Of a stretch of 64,000 nucleotides of DNA, positions 9,250-19,107 are shown one piece after another. The DNA lies in NCBI GenBank assembly GCA_028278545.1, contig JANQED010000115.1:124001-188000 (forward strand). Reading direction: 5' to 3'. Source of the DNA: Anaerolineales bacterium (GTDB lineage: Bacteria; Chloroflexota; Anaerolineae; Anaerolineales; UBA11858). The translations under genes and the position numbers were made by a program. The notes beneath the pieces are model-generated. The model ran no database searches and had not been told where the DNA came from. It was given only the letters and a program-made list of their open reading frames with translations. The first letter of the stretch is position 1. Every line of letters begins with the position of its first letter.

Positions 9250-10263
9250 TCACTGAATATGGATGGCTGCCTGCGTTTTTGCTGATTCGTAGAGCGCCAA
9301 CACTGTCTTTATGTGATTCCGGGTCTCATCTAAAGCTAGGTAGTTGGGCTTTCCATCCAGGATCGCCGCATGCATATCCTCGACTTCCCCCAGGTAGAGT
9401 TCCATCTCCGGGACGGGGACCTCTACGGGTTGACCTCTTTTGGGGTAGAAGGTCATCATTCTGCCCTCCTGGAGGCCAACGAAGGGTTTGGTCAGGTATA
9501 AACGCCCTTCGGTGCCGACGATCTCGATGAAAGTGTGGAATGGTGTGCGGAAGGAGGACGAGATTTGCGCGTAAGAGTCCCCCGCTTTTTCGGAATATCC
9601 CATCTGCCCGGCGAAGACTTCATCCACACCCGTCTCTCCGATCCACTGGCTGCCGAAGACCCAGGTTGGCGGACCGCCCATAATGAACTGGGCGAAGCTC
9701 AATGGGTAAACGCCCACATCCCACAGACAGCCACCGCCGAATTCGGGTACAAGACGCACATCCAACGCATTGGGTTGACGTCGTTCGGGGGGCAGGAGAA
9801 AGTCAAACGCACCACGCACCAATATGATCTCGCCCAGTTTGCCAGAATGGGCCCATTCTCCTGCGATCCTGGTTTGCGGGTGATGGCGATACATGAAGGC
9901 CTCGGCTAATACCACGCCGGTTTCTTCTTTCGCCGCCATCATGGCATCGACTTCCTCAAGGGTGAGGGCAAAAGGCTTCTCGCAGAGCACATGGACACCC
10001 GCCTGCATGGCCCGGATGCTCCATTCGACATGCAGATGGTTGGGCAAACCTATGTAAACGGCATCGATTTCCCCGGAGTCGAGCATCTCTTGATAGCTCC
10101 CGAATGTTTTGGGGATTTCCCATTGTATGGCGTAGGCTTGAGCTTTGACTTTGCTGCGACTGCTCACGGCGACCAGTTCCCCCCGTTGAGAAGCCCGGAT
10201 AGCCGGGATCAGCGCTTGGTTAATGTTTGCGGTGGAAAGTAGTCCCCAACGGACTTTGGACAT
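9250..10263 (-). CDS. Gfo/Idh/MocA family NAD(P)-dependent oxidoreductase
   Basis: A 337-residue sugar- or inositol-type dehydrogenase. The N-terminal Rossmann strand is unusual (GLLSTANINQALIP in place of GxGxxG), but the family's catalytic EKPFALT lysine motif near residue 97 and the GCLWDVGVYPL block are clear. A GGGAG ribosome site lies 8 bases before ATG 10263. It is likely co-transcribed with recJ upstream (13-base gap), but the substrate is not predictable. Confidence 0.88.
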   Translation of the reverse strand: MSKVRWGLLSTANINQALIPAIRASQRGELVAVSSRSKVKAQAYAIQWEIPKTFGSYQEMLDSGEIDAVYIGLPNHLHVEWSIRAMQAGVHVLCEKPFALTLEEVDAMMAAKEETGVVLAEAFMYRHHPQTRIAGEWAHSGKLGEIILVRGAFDFLLPPERRQPNALDVRLVPEFGGGCLWDVGVYPLSFAQFIMGGPPTWVFGSQWIGETGVDEVFAGQMGYSEKAGDSYAQISSSFRTPFHTFIEIVGTEGRLYLTKPFVGLQEGRMMTFYPKRGQPVEVPVPEMELYLGEVEDMHAAILDGKPNYLALDETRNHIKTVLALYESAKTQAAIHIQ

Positions 10264-10276
10264 GGCATACTCCCTT

Positions 10277-12676
10277 TCATTTGCCTTTATTTTTTGCTAT
10301 CGAATCCTTTTCAGTAGTTTTGAAATATACCCGGAAAGCGGCGGTTTCGTCGAGCAGGGATTTGAGAGCCATGGCAACATCGCCCAGTGCGTGGCCTGGG
10401 TTTCCGCCAGCGCGTAATTGAACCTCCTCACTCGCTGCGTCACTTCGCGAGGCATCCCCGGTGGGGAGTTCTACGATAATATGCCCCTTCTCTTCCAGCC
10501 AGGCCAGTCCTAACCGCACCGTTGCTTCTCGATGGGCCATGGCTGCTGCTAACGTGGGCACGTGAGCGAGGCCATCTTTGGCTTCCAGTGTGTGCTTGAC
10601 CAGTCCGGCCAGTCGGCCCAGGAACTCCTCTGGCTCGTCGAGACCTGGGTCAGCGCCGAAGAGATACACAATCTGAGGGGATACGGCGCCCAGAAGTGCT
10701 CCCAATTCCCTGGGGCCGGGCGGCGGGGTCCATAGAATCAGCTTTTCAGCAGGTGCTAGTTCCAGTCGGTCGCGCCCACCCAAACGGCGTTTTGCCTCTC
10801 CCTCTGCAAAGAGCAGGATATCGCTATGGGATTTAAGTCCCTCCAAAACCGGGAGTGGATGCCGCTCGCCGCGGTAATCCACGATCTCCAAAGGGGGAGC
10901 TTCGATGGCTACCTCTGGGGTGGTGCCCTCACTTAGGCGGTATTCTAGCCATTGGGCCTGGACGCGGCGTTCACCGCGAAAGGTGTTGGTGCGAACGGTG
11001 AAGGCCAGGTCGAAGGGCGTGCGGGGCAGTTCTTCACCGGCGCCCCGCCACCACAGGAAATCCTGGCTGAACCCGTCCTGGTCTTCGACTACTAATTGCA
11101 GGTGCTGACGTGCACGGCCGATGGGCCTGTGGCTGACCAATTTGAGATCGCGGCAGGCCAGGGTCAGGGGTGGGTTGCCAGCACCAAAGGGGGCCAGGCG
11201 CTCCAAGTCTTCGACGAATTCCAGCGTCAGGGTTGAAAGGGGGGTGAAGGCGTCGATGGACAGGCTCGGCTCAGGGGGCGCGTCTGCCGTCATCGCCCGG
11301 ATGGTGCGAGAGAGGGCCTGGCGGAAATCGGGGATGCGTTGTGGGTCGATGGAGAGCCCCGCCGCCATGGGATGCCCCCCGAAGCCCAGCAGCATCTCGC
11401 TCTGTGCGGCGATGGCTGCGGTGATATGGATGCCCTCGACTGAACGGGCCGAGCCGCGGGCGGGTTCCTCTTCAGGATTCGAGAGCAGGATGGTGGGCTT
11501 GTTGAAGCGCTCCACCAGGCGGCTAGCGACGATGCCGATCACCCCAGGAGGCCATTGAGGGTGCGCCAGAACCAGCGCAGCGAAGTTCAATAACTCAGGT
11601 TCCGCTTTGATCTGGCTCAGAGCGGCCTGGTAGATCTGGTCGGTGAGCAGGCGGCGTTTGTTGTTCAGGCCTTCGAGCTGCGTGGCGATGACATTCGCCC
11701 GGCCAGGGTCTTCGGTGGTCAAGAACTCGACGATGGGGTTGGCGTCCGATAGGCGTCCTAGGGCATTGAGCCGCGGCCCGATGGAAAATCCAATCGATTC
11801 TTCAGTTAGCTGATCGGGAATCAACTCGGCGGTCTTGAAGAGCGTTTGTAGGCCCAGGCGCTGGCTATGCCGTAAAGCCTCCAGGCCGCGCTGGAGCAGA
11901 TAGCGGGTGTCGCCGGTTTGCAAAGCTACATCGGCGACAATGCCCAGGGCGACCAGGTCGAGATATTTATCTGCTGAGTGATGGGCGGCCAAAGATGGGG
12001 GCATTTGTTCCCCGTTATTTGTCCTCCGTCTTCGGTCATATAACTCCTCAACCAATTTGTACGCCACGCCTACCCCCGGCAGCGCTGAGAGAGGATGTCC
12101 CTCAGGCAGCAGTTTGGCGTTGACAATGGCGTCTGCGTTCGGCAATGAGGCTGGCAGATCATGGTGGTCGGTGATCACTACGGTCAGGCCGCGCGCTTTG
12201 GCGTAGTCAACCGCTTCGTGTTCAGCGATGCCGGTGTCGCATGTTAGCAATAGACTTGGAGTAGATACACCTGGTCGGGGCGTCTCTATCTGTCCCTGCA
12301 GAGAAGTTATTTGGATGCCGTGACCTTCTGTCGCGCGAATGGGGATGTAATAGATCACTTCCGCCCCTAAATCGCGCAATGCTTCGACGAGCAGGGTGGT
12401 GGCGGTCTGCCCATCGACATCGAAATCCCCCCAGACCAGGATGCTTTCACCCCCGTGAATGGCGCGCTCGATGTGGTCCGCGGCCTCGTTTAGGCCAGGG
12501 AGTTCGCTGGCGGGCGTGGGAATGTAGTAATTTGGATCGAGGAAGGCGCGCGCTGAATCTGGGTCGCTGATGCCCCGGCGGGCGAGAGTCTGCGCGACGA
12601 GAGAGTGACCGCCGACGGCAGCCTTCAAATCATCCGGGACGGAGATCGGTTTTGGTTTGAGCCAGTGTCTAGGCAT
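10277..12676 (-). CDS. recJ: Single-stranded-DNA-specific exonuclease RecJ
   Basis: 5'-3' exonuclease acting in recombination and mismatch repair. The DHH-family metal motifs are present in order: DFDVDG near residue 83, CDTGI near 145 and TDHHDLP near 170. The DHHA1 nucleic-acid domain follows with GFGGHPMAAG near residue 430. Length 799 is longer than the usual 550-600 and leaves a C-terminal extension of about 200 residues without a recognised domain, as seen in several Chloroflexota and Firmicutes RecJ proteins. It heads a run of minus-strand repair genes including a Fe-S nuclease and two SF1 helicases. Confidence 0.95.
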   Translation of the reverse strand: MPRHWLKPKPISVPDDLKAAVGGHSLVAQTLARRGISDPDSARAFLDPNYYIPTPASELPGLNEAADHIERAIHGGESILVWGDFDVDGQTATTLLVEALRDLGAEVIYYIPIRATEGHGIQITSLQGQIETPRPGVSTPSLLLTCDTGIAEHEAVDYAKARGLTVVITDHHDLPASLPNADAIVNAKLLPEGHPLSALPGVGVAYKLVEELYDRRRRTNNGEQMPPSLAAHHSADKYLDLVALGIVADVALQTGDTRYLLQRGLEALRHSQRLGLQTLFKTAELIPDQLTEESIGFSIGPRLNALGRLSDANPIVEFLTTEDPGRANVIATQLEGLNNKRRLLTDQIYQAALSQIKAEPELLNFAALVLAHPQWPPGVIGIVASRLVERFNKPTILLSNPEEEPARGSARSVEGIHITAAIAAQSEMLLGFGGHPMAAGLSIDPQRIPDFRQALSRTIRAMTADAPPEPSLSIDAFTPLSTLTLEFVEDLERLAPFGAGNPPLTLACRDLKLVSHRPIGRARQHLQLVVEDQDGFSQDFLWWRGAGEELPRTPFDLAFTVRTNTFRGERRVQAQWLEYRLSEGTTPEVAIEAPPLEIVDYRGERHPLPVLEGLKSHSDILLFAEGEAKRRLGGRDRLELAPAEKLILWTPPPGPRELGALLGAVSPQIVYLFGADPGLDEPEEFLGRLAGLVKHTLEAKDGLAHVPTLAAAMAHREATVRLGLAWLEEKGHIIVELPTGDASRSDAASEEVQLRAGGNPGHALGDVAMALKSLLDETAAFRVYFKTTEKDSIAKNKGK

Positions 12677-12729
12677 ATCTTGAATGCTTGATGTTAGCGA
12701 AATTCACGTTCAATCTGCCAGCGGGAGTG

Positions 12730-13590
12730 CTAATACTCAATTTCGGCGATGTGCTCAAAACCGAGTTCCAGCTCGAAGCCCCCTTCGGCTTCCCAATCGC
12801 CCTCGGCTTCTTCCAGCGGCCCCGCCTCGACGCCACGGTTGCACAGTGAACGATAGACGCAGAAACGGCAGCGGCGTTCGTCTTCCGTGAGAGGGGCTTC
12901 TCCTTCGCCCATGCTTTGGATCTCTGAGATCAGGCGGGCTAGATAAGCCTGGTCTTCATCGAATTGCTTTGGGCTGTAGGGGATGCGCGCTAGCTGGTCG
13001 GGGAAATCAGTGTACCAGTAGATCATTTCGATCTGTTCGGGCTTGAAAGGTTCTCCCTCGTTCAGTTGCGCGCCAGCCTGGACTAAGAGGTATGGATAAA
13101 CACGACTCTGTAAGCGATGGATCAGCCATTCCCGTTTGGGCCGCTTGCGCGATGTCTTCCAGTCGAAGATAATGGCCTTACCCTCGGGCTGGATGACCAA
13201 CAGATCGTATTTCGCCATGATGCGGAAATCCCCGATGGGCGCTGAGAGACTGATTTCAGGGAAGGGTTTCTGGTTTTGGAAGTTCCTCTCCTCGAAGCCT
13301 TTTGATCCTGCGAAGTTCTTCCACCATCGACTCAGAATCTTATCCCCCTTCACCTGCCCGGCGATCTTCTCCTTGGGCACGCCCAACCAGTATTGATGGG
13401 CCATTTGATGGAACTGTAAGCCGCGCTGCATAAAATGCTCGTTGTCCATGGCAGGTTCGGCTTCCACTGCCGGCCAGGCGCGCTGCTGGATATAACGCAA
13501 CTGAAACCTTCGCTGGCAATCAACATAATCTTGAAGGGAGCTTTGGCTGAATACGAATGACGATTGAAGTTTATCAATGGGTGCGGGCAT
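12730..13590 (-). CDS. PD-(D/E)XK nuclease with four-cysteine Fe-S signature (AddB/Cas4-like nuclease domain)
   Basis: A stand-alone 286-residue RecB-family nuclease. The catalytic core reads IIFDWKTSRKR (D-x-K) followed by QSRVY (QxxxY). One cysteine lies near the N-terminus (YVDCQRRFQLRY) and three near the C-terminus (CRFCVYRSLC), the arrangement of the 4Fe-4S staple in AddB and Cas4. ATG 13590 has an AGGAG site and gives MPAPIDKLQ; the longer ORF-track start lacks support. It lies just downstream of a UvrD helicase gene, so the two probably act together in DNA-end processing. Confidence 0.85.
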   Translation of the reverse strand: MPAPIDKLQSSFVFSQSSLQDYVDCQRRFQLRYIQQRAWPAVEAEPAMDNEHFMQRGLQFHQMAHQYWLGVPKEKIAGQVKGDKILSRWWKNFAGSKGFEERNFQNQKPFPEISLSAPIGDFRIMAKYDLLVIQPEGKAIIFDWKTSRKRPKREWLIHRLQSRVYPYLLVQAGAQLNEGEPFKPEQIEMIYWYTDFPDQLARIPYSPKQFDEDQAYLARLISEIQSMGEGEAPLTEDERRCRFCVYRSLCNRGVEAGPLEEAEGDWEAEGGFELELGFEHIAEIEY

Positions 13591-13606
13591 ATTTCTCCTG
13601 TCGCAC

Positions 13607-15877
13607 TTACTCCCTGACTTCCCCATTCTGCTTCCAATATGACTGCAATGCCACCAACGGGATCGCCGGTTGCTGGTTGCCCTTGCGCCCTGCATTCCAG
13701 GTGATGATCAGGTCTCTCTTTGCGCGGGTGATCCCCACATACAGCAAGCGCAGCCGCTCGCGTACGTACTCCATGCGGGCTTCGTACGTCGGCCTGCCCT
13801 CAGCGTACCACTCATAGGCGTCGCGAGAGAAGGCAGCTTCCAATTGGGCCAGGGTCTCGGCTTCCAGGTTCAAGTTATCGCGGATAAACCACTTTTCTGG
13901 GATGTAACTGTCGTATTCCATCCCCGATGGAAAATCATAGTTGTTGACCGACATTAAATAGACTCGATCCCACTCCAATCCTTTGGCCTTGTGGACGGTA
14001 GCAATGACCACTTTGCCTTTGTGCTTGTCCGGGTCGAAGCCGGTGTCATCTTCGCTGAAGCCCAGGAAGCGGCGCTCGTTCTTGGCGATCACAGCCAGCT
14101 CGCCGGTCAGTTCCGGCAGATGCCATTCCGGGTGCATGTTGCGGGCGCGCCGCAGCAGCACGGCCAGTTTGTGGGCGATGGCGAGATCGTTGGGCTTGGT
14201 GAATAATTCCTGGGACAGGGTCAGGATCATCTGGTCGATGGGCAGTTCGATGGTTTTCAACCACCTTGACAGGACGAGCCGGAAACCTTCGAGTTGGTCC
14301 AACTCATCGCCGGGGATGTCCTGCTCCCGAAGGTACTCCAACCAATCACGTTCCGGGCCTGGTCTCAGGAAATCTTCGACGTGGCGGCAGCTTTGAAGGA
14401 TTTTGGCCGTCGCTTGGACCTGCTTCCAGAGGTCAGAGTCGCCCCGGTCGGCGCGACGCCAGACTCGGTAAACCCTGGCTAATTTGCCAGGCGACCCTGG
14501 ATCAGCGAGATATTGCAGGATATTGCCCAAGGCTCCAGCAGTGAAACGCGTTGAGCTGGAACTGCGCAGTAAGCTGTCAACAGTTTCGATCTCCCTACGG
14601 CGCAGTTCATCGTTGAGGGCGAAGCCGCGCGTGTTGCGCGGAGCCAGGACTGCCACCGTCTCATCGGGGTGCTCCTCCAGCCAGCGTTCGATGGAATCGG
14701 CAACGGTCTGGATTTCGCCGTCAGGGGAGAACTTGGTCTCGACTAAGTGGATTCCCTCGGGGGCATCAGCCGGGTTGGGTTGGGGGTCCCCCTCGGGGGT
14801 CGGTTCGATGTACGGAACATCGAGAGCGTTGCGCACCTCTAAAACAGGATGTTCGCGCTGGGTCCAGTCGATCAGATAATTGGCCAGGTTGATCACACTG
14901 CGCGTGGATCTGCCAGAATTGGGCAGCTCTCGGGGCAGGTCGGCCTGCGCCATGAATTCCCGCAGATACTTGGGATCGGCCGTTGTGAAGGATTCGTAGA
15001 TGGCCTGGTTGGGGTCGCCGACGCGCACCCAATTCCCGTTTGATCCTGCCAGCAGGCGTAGAATCTCCTCCTGCAGGTGGCTGCTATCTTGGGCTTCGTC
15101 TTCCAGAATGAAAGGCCACATCTCTTGCAGGCGGCCCAACAAGTCATCGTCGGTGTGCAGCGCCTGGAGAGCGAGACGAATGAGATCGTCGAAGTCGACC
15201 GCTCCGCGATAGGCCAGGGAGCGCTGATAATCGCTGTACATGGCCGCGCCCATCTCAGCCAGGGGCAGGGGGAGAGGTAGGTCGTCGAGTTGCCGGCGTA
15301 AGGTGTCAGGGGTGCGCTGCATATCCTTGGCTGTGCGAATGAAGCTCAACGCAATGCCTTTGACTAAATCAGGCAGTTGGTCACGCCGCACCCAATCTCG
15401 CCGGCCTTCGTCGAGTTCAGGGTCGAGGTACTCGTCCAGGGTATGGGGGTTGGTTCGCAGCCAGGTGTTGGCTACTTCATCCCGGATGGCATTGGCCTCG
15501 CGCTCGTCGATGATCTGAAAGTTGGAATCCAATCCCGCCAGTTCAGGGCGCTCACGCACGATATCATGGGCCAGGCCGTGCAGGGTACGCACCCGATAAT
15601 ATGGCAGCAAAGGACGCCCTTCCTGATCTCGAAGGAAACCTTCGATGCGGGTGGCGAAATGATCCACCGCCGAATTGGTCAAGGTGACGATGAGGATCTC
15701 CTGGTTTTCGGTCAGCGTGCCCTCCAGGATGATCTGGGCGGCCAGGGCTGACAGCGTCCAGGTTTTTCCGCTGCCCGGCACGGCAGAGATTCCCATCGTG
15801 CCGCCGGGGTATTCCAGGACGGCTTGCTGCGCGGGGCGGGGGGTGAAGTCAGACATCGGTGATCGAATTTCGGTCAT
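13607..15877 (-). CDS. UvrD/Rep/AddA-type SF1 ATP-dependent DNA helicase
   Basis: A 3'-5' helicase of 756 residues. Walker A is SAVPGSGKT near residue 32, motif II is LEDEAQDSSHLQ, the VGDPNQAIY motif III follows, and VIATVHKAKGLEWDRVYL plus LYVGITRAKRDL are motifs V and VI. No nuclease domain is fused; the nuclease is the next gene downstream. Two starts are possible (15877, or Met8 at 15856); neither has a strong ribosome site. Its neighbours are a GNAT protein and a second, degenerate helicase. Confidence 0.92.
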   Translation of the reverse strand: MTEIRSPMSDFTPRPAQQAVLEYPGGTMGISAVPGSGKTWTLSALAAQIILEGTLTENQEILIVTLTNSAVDHFATRIEGFLRDQEGRPLLPYYRVRTLHGLAHDIVRERPELAGLDSNFQIIDEREANAIRDEVANTWLRTNPHTLDEYLDPELDEGRRDWVRRDQLPDLVKGIALSFIRTAKDMQRTPDTLRRQLDDLPLPLPLAEMGAAMYSDYQRSLAYRGAVDFDDLIRLALQALHTDDDLLGRLQEMWPFILEDEAQDSSHLQEEILRLLAGSNGNWVRVGDPNQAIYESFTTADPKYLREFMAQADLPRELPNSGRSTRSVINLANYLIDWTQREHPVLEVRNALDVPYIEPTPEGDPQPNPADAPEGIHLVETKFSPDGEIQTVADSIERWLEEHPDETVAVLAPRNTRGFALNDELRRREIETVDSLLRSSSSTRFTAGALGNILQYLADPGSPGKLARVYRVWRRADRGDSDLWKQVQATAKILQSCRHVEDFLRPGPERDWLEYLREQDIPGDELDQLEGFRLVLSRWLKTIELPIDQMILTLSQELFTKPNDLAIAHKLAVLLRRARNMHPEWHLPELTGELAVIAKNERRFLGFSEDDTGFDPDKHKGKVVIATVHKAKGLEWDRVYLMSVNNYDFPSGMEYDSYIPEKWFIRDNLNLEAETLAQLEAAFSRDAYEWYAEGRPTYEARMEYVRERLRLLYVGITRAKRDLIITWNAGRKGNQQPAIPLVALQSYWKQNGEVRE

Positions 15878-15912
15878 GGCACTGCCAACGAGGGTGGCCT
15901 GCCATCCAAATT

Positions 15913-16713
15913 TTATGGATTCTGGACATCTTGATTGTTGTCAACGTTGCCAAGTCGCTTTGCGAAGGTTAAAAAACTCAATTCATCGAAGACCGGATGT
16001 GACATGGCGGGCACTTCCTTGAGAAGGGTGTAGCCGTGTTTGTGGTAGAAAGGCACGGCTTTATGGTTGCGGCTGGATGTCCCCAGGTGGACGCCATGAA
16101 TATCCAGGTCTACCAGATGCGCCTCGAAACGTTGCAGCAAACGTGTGCCAATGCCCGTTCGATGGTATTCCGGCAGCACATTGATGTGCAAGTGAGCCGG
16201 GTAGTAGGTCTGAATCTCGGCAGTGAGCTCTGGGTCTTCTTTCAGTTCAACCAGCATTTTGCCCAATCTTATCAGTGTAGTGAAGGTCTTTGGAGAGCGC
16301 CAACTGGTGACCAGAAGTGCCCGTGTGACGATCTGCCAGATCATCTTGCGTGCGAAGCGTTTCTCTTGCAAAGCTGTATTAAGCGTTCCACAGATGAAGC
16401 CGACCACCTTTCCTTTCCGAGTATCGAGGAGAGGAGAAGGTGAACTTATACGCTGTACCGGTGAAACTGTTGTTGAATCCCTGGGAAATTTCGACTTTTC
16501 CTCTGTATTTTGGGATGAAACATCGACTGCGACGAAAAAGTGTTCCGGTTCGAAACGGGCATAATATGCGATGAAGATCAGGTAAAACAGCCGTTTGTCG
16601 TTGAAATAATCGCGCCCTTCTAAGCCTTCTCCTTTGAAGCCCGTTCGGAAAGTGATATTCTCGATGGTGGGCTCATTTCCTGGATGAAAGTTTTGGATGA
16701 CGATATTTTTCAT
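15913..16713 (-). CDS. GNAT family N-acetyltransferase
   Basis: A 266-residue protein with a C-terminal acetyl-CoA-binding GNAT core: HINVLPEYHRTGIGTRLLQ (motif A, R/Q-x-x-G-x-G/A-like) near residue 175 and a beta-5/alpha-4 segment RNHKAVPFYHKHGY near 215. The N-terminal 130 residues carry an insertion of low complexity. It is wedged between two helicase genes on the same strand, which may be accidental operon membership. Substrate unknown. Confidence 0.85.
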   Translation of the reverse strand: MKNIVIQNFHPGNEPTIENITFRTGFKGEGLEGRDYFNDKRLFYLIFIAYYARFEPEHFFVAVDVSSQNTEEKSKFPRDSTTVSPVQRISSPSPLLDTRKGKVVGFICGTLNTALQEKRFARKMIWQIVTRALLVTSWRSPKTFTTLIRLGKMLVELKEDPELTAEIQTYYPAHLHINVLPEYHRTGIGTRLLQRFEAHLVDLDIHGVHLGTSSRNHKAVPFYHKHGYTLLKEVPAMSHPVFDELSFLTFAKRLGNVDNNQDVQNP

Positions 16714-16732
16714 GGCGCAAATGGTTCTCTGT

Positions 16733-18850
16733 TTACTCTTCTTTGCCCGCTGACCTCAAAGCACGGTCGATGGCTTTCAACAGCAACCCTTTATGCTCAT
16801 AACCCTGTTCACCAAGTTCGCTCAACCCGAGGAAAATACCCCTACGGCAGCGGCGGATCAGCCCCAGCACCAGGCGATGAAGGGAATCCCGGCTGGCATC
16901 GTACTCGTCAGCATCGGTCCAGGGGCGGTGCAGGTCCCAGTGGCGGCTGAGCACATAGGGATGGGTCAACGGCTGGCGGATGCGCTCATACCAGCCGCGC
17001 GAGCCGATGTCCAGCCAGAACTGGTATTCGACAGAACGGTTGCGCATCAGGAAGGTGTAAGCCGGGGCCAGGAAGACGGCGTCTTCGATTTGGGTTTGCC
17101 AGCGATAGAGATATTGCGCGGCGATGACCCCGTCATCGACCATCTGCAGGTACTCTTTCCCCAAGGGGATGCCTTCAGCCTCTAAGCTCTCGCCAACCGC
17201 CCAGCGGAACTTGCGCACGGACTCGATCAGGTTGGCGGTGACTTCTCCGGCGTCATAATCGGCGTGGAAGCCGAACCCCGGCTGGGACAGCATCTCCCCG
17301 AAGAGGCGGTTGAAGAAATGATCCAGTTCCTCAGGGGGTTCTTGGATGTAGGCATCCAACCAGAGACGCAGTTTTTCGTAAAGGTTGCCCAGTTTATAGG
17401 TAATCCGTTCCTGGGTTTCGGGTTTGATCTGGTCGAAAGGGGAGAGCCTGCCGTTGCGTTTTTGATAGACGATGTCGGTGAGCAGTTGGGCACGCACTAA
17501 GTCTAGCCCGGCGATGGCCTGGATGAAGGCATACGCCAGGTCGAATTTCGAGGGGGGCAGCCCCCAGTGTGGATGGGCCAGTGCCGCCAGGGTCAGCAGG
17601 GTTTGGGTGGCAGGCTCTTCCCGCAGAGAACGTGAGGGGCGGTGAGAGTAAGTGGGGATGCCCAATTCATCCAGGCGCTCTGTTAATGAGAAGCGCAGGG
17701 CATCACTGAGATAGGAGGACAGCACGACGATCTCCCCTGGCGGAACCCCGTCTTCGATGAGAAGCGCGATCTGCTCGACGATCCAATCCAGCATCTGCGG
17801 GTAGTAGCGGGTGGAGTCTAGAGGGGAATGGTGAATTGGGAATGGTACATCGTCGATTTTGAACGGCCCGCTTTCGTCTTCGGGCAGCAGAGATTGGGCG
17901 ATGGCGTAACCGAAATTCAGCACTTCGTCTGACGCGCTGAAAGACTCAGAGAACGTAACCTGTTGGTCACAATAGTCTTTCAGTTCGTACATTGTCTGGG
18001 GGTCGGCACCGGTAAATCGGCGGTAGCCAGCCTCGAGATCATGAATCAGCAGCCCCGATTCTAGTTCGGGCAGCCACGCTTGGAGCAGATCATGCGTGAC
18101 GGGGGCGTTCTCCTCTACATTGTCAGCCACCAGATGGCGGTAGTTCTCTAAAAGGTATTCGTGACAAACGGGGGCAGGCCAGAGATGATTCCGAAAGACC
18201 TCGATCTGCAAGGAGAAATCGAGCAGGTTGTGTTCCAGGCAGTAAGTGCGGAAGAGGTTGGCGCAGTGCTGGGCATCATCATAGATGTGGGCCTGACCGG
18301 GCTCTCCTGACCAGGCGCTTTTGAGCTTCTGGCTGATCTCGGTGTGTGGAAAGCCGACCACGGCGGCCTTGCTCAGGTTGTCGAGGATCTGGCTGTAAAG
18401 GCGGTTGCGCTCGATGGTGATGGATTCGAAGAAACCTTGATCCAGCAGCGGGCGCACCAGGTGGGCCATGTTGTACTGGGCGGTCTCCAGGGTGAGGAAG
18501 GTGGGAGGGCGGTTGGGATTGGCGAAGCCAGCTTCAGCGGAGATCAGCGGCCAAAATAGCTCCACCATGCGCTTGGCCAGACCACCAATCGTCAACACGG
18601 TCACCGCACCCCCGGCGGTAGTGGTGGGGCTGCGCAGGGCCTCATAATAGGGCGCGGCCAGGGTGCGCTGCGGCACGAGCAGGAGCATTTGGTTGCCGGG
18701 GATGCCTGCCTCAAGCAGCGTTAGAATGCGCTCCACGCCGACGGTGGTCTTGCCCGTGCCGGCGTGCCCTTCGAGGAAGATTTTCGCATCGAGCGGGGCT
18801 TCGATGATGGAGATTTGGTCTGGCGTAAGTTGGTTTGCGATGGAGGGCAT
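16733..18850 (-). CDS. Divergent SF1 helicase-like ATPase (AddB-like candidate)
   Basis: A 705-residue protein starting with an SF1 Walker A loop (GHAGTGKTT, near residue 30) and a UvrD-type motif Ia (LLLVPQRTLAAPYYEAL). The motif II region is degenerate (VADNVEENAPVTHDLL where DExQD is expected). The C-terminal half contains a UvrD-C-like stretch (VVLSSYLSDALRFSL, SRSLREEPATQTLL). This combination of an intact P-loop with weak downstream motifs recalls AddB/RecC-type subunits. With the UvrD helicase and the stand-alone Fe-S nuclease downstream it may form a split AddAB-like complex; that role is inference. Confidence 0.7.
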   Translation of the reverse strand: MPSIANQLTPDQISIIEAPLDAKIFLEGHAGTGKTTVGVERILTLLEAGIPGNQMLLLVPQRTLAAPYYEALRSPTTTAGGAVTVLTIGGLAKRMVELFWPLISAEAGFANPNRPPTFLTLETAQYNMAHLVRPLLDQGFFESITIERNRLYSQILDNLSKAAVVGFPHTEISQKLKSAWSGEPGQAHIYDDAQHCANLFRTYCLEHNLLDFSLQIEVFRNHLWPAPVCHEYLLENYRHLVADNVEENAPVTHDLLQAWLPELESGLLIHDLEAGYRRFTGADPQTMYELKDYCDQQVTFSESFSASDEVLNFGYAIAQSLLPEDESGPFKIDDVPFPIHHSPLDSTRYYPQMLDWIVEQIALLIEDGVPPGEIVVLSSYLSDALRFSLTERLDELGIPTYSHRPSRSLREEPATQTLLTLAALAHPHWGLPPSKFDLAYAFIQAIAGLDLVRAQLLTDIVYQKRNGRLSPFDQIKPETQERITYKLGNLYEKLRLWLDAYIQEPPEELDHFFNRLFGEMLSQPGFGFHADYDAGEVTANLIESVRKFRWAVGESLEAEGIPLGKEYLQMVDDGVIAAQYLYRWQTQIEDAVFLAPAYTFLMRNRSVEYQFWLDIGSRGWYERIRQPLTHPYVLSRHWDLHRPWTDADEYDASRDSLHRLVLGLIRRCRRGIFLGLSELGEQGYEHKGLLLKAIDRALRSAGKEE

Positions 18851-18928
18851 AGTTTAACCACCAAGAACACGAAGTTCCTTGGGCTCATTTTACACCAAAG
18901 ATGGGCGAATCCGCGTGGATTGTCTCTC

Positions 18929-18957
18929 TTGACGCCCTGCGCGTTCAGTGCTATATT
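18929..18957 (+). promoter_or_regulatory. Sigma-70-type promoter for the cold-shock gene
   Basis: TTGACG (18929-18934), 17-base spacer, TATATT (18952-18957). Predicted transcription start is near 18964, giving a leader of about 145 bases before the csp start codon. Confidence 0.7.
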
Positions 18958-19009
18958 TTCTCACTGTAGGATGCCAGAAAGTTTTCGTTGGAAGCAAGAA
19001 AGAAAGACA

Positions 19010-19043
19010 ACAGCTCGAGGCAGGGTCCTTGGGCTGTTTTTTT
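19010..19043 (+). terminator. Intrinsic-terminator-like hairpin inside the csp leader
   Basis: Arms ACAGCTCGAGG (19010-19020) and CCTTGGGCTGT (19027-19037) pair over 11 positions, two as G-U wobbles, around a 6-base loop, followed by seven T residues. It lies between the csp promoter and the csp ORF, so it may act as an attenuator or end a short leader RNA of about 80 bases. Confidence 0.6.
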
Positions 19044-19107
19044 GACCCTCCGATGGAACGATCAAGCACCTCGTTTTATATCAGATGTAGTTCAAAAGGA
19101 GAAAAAA

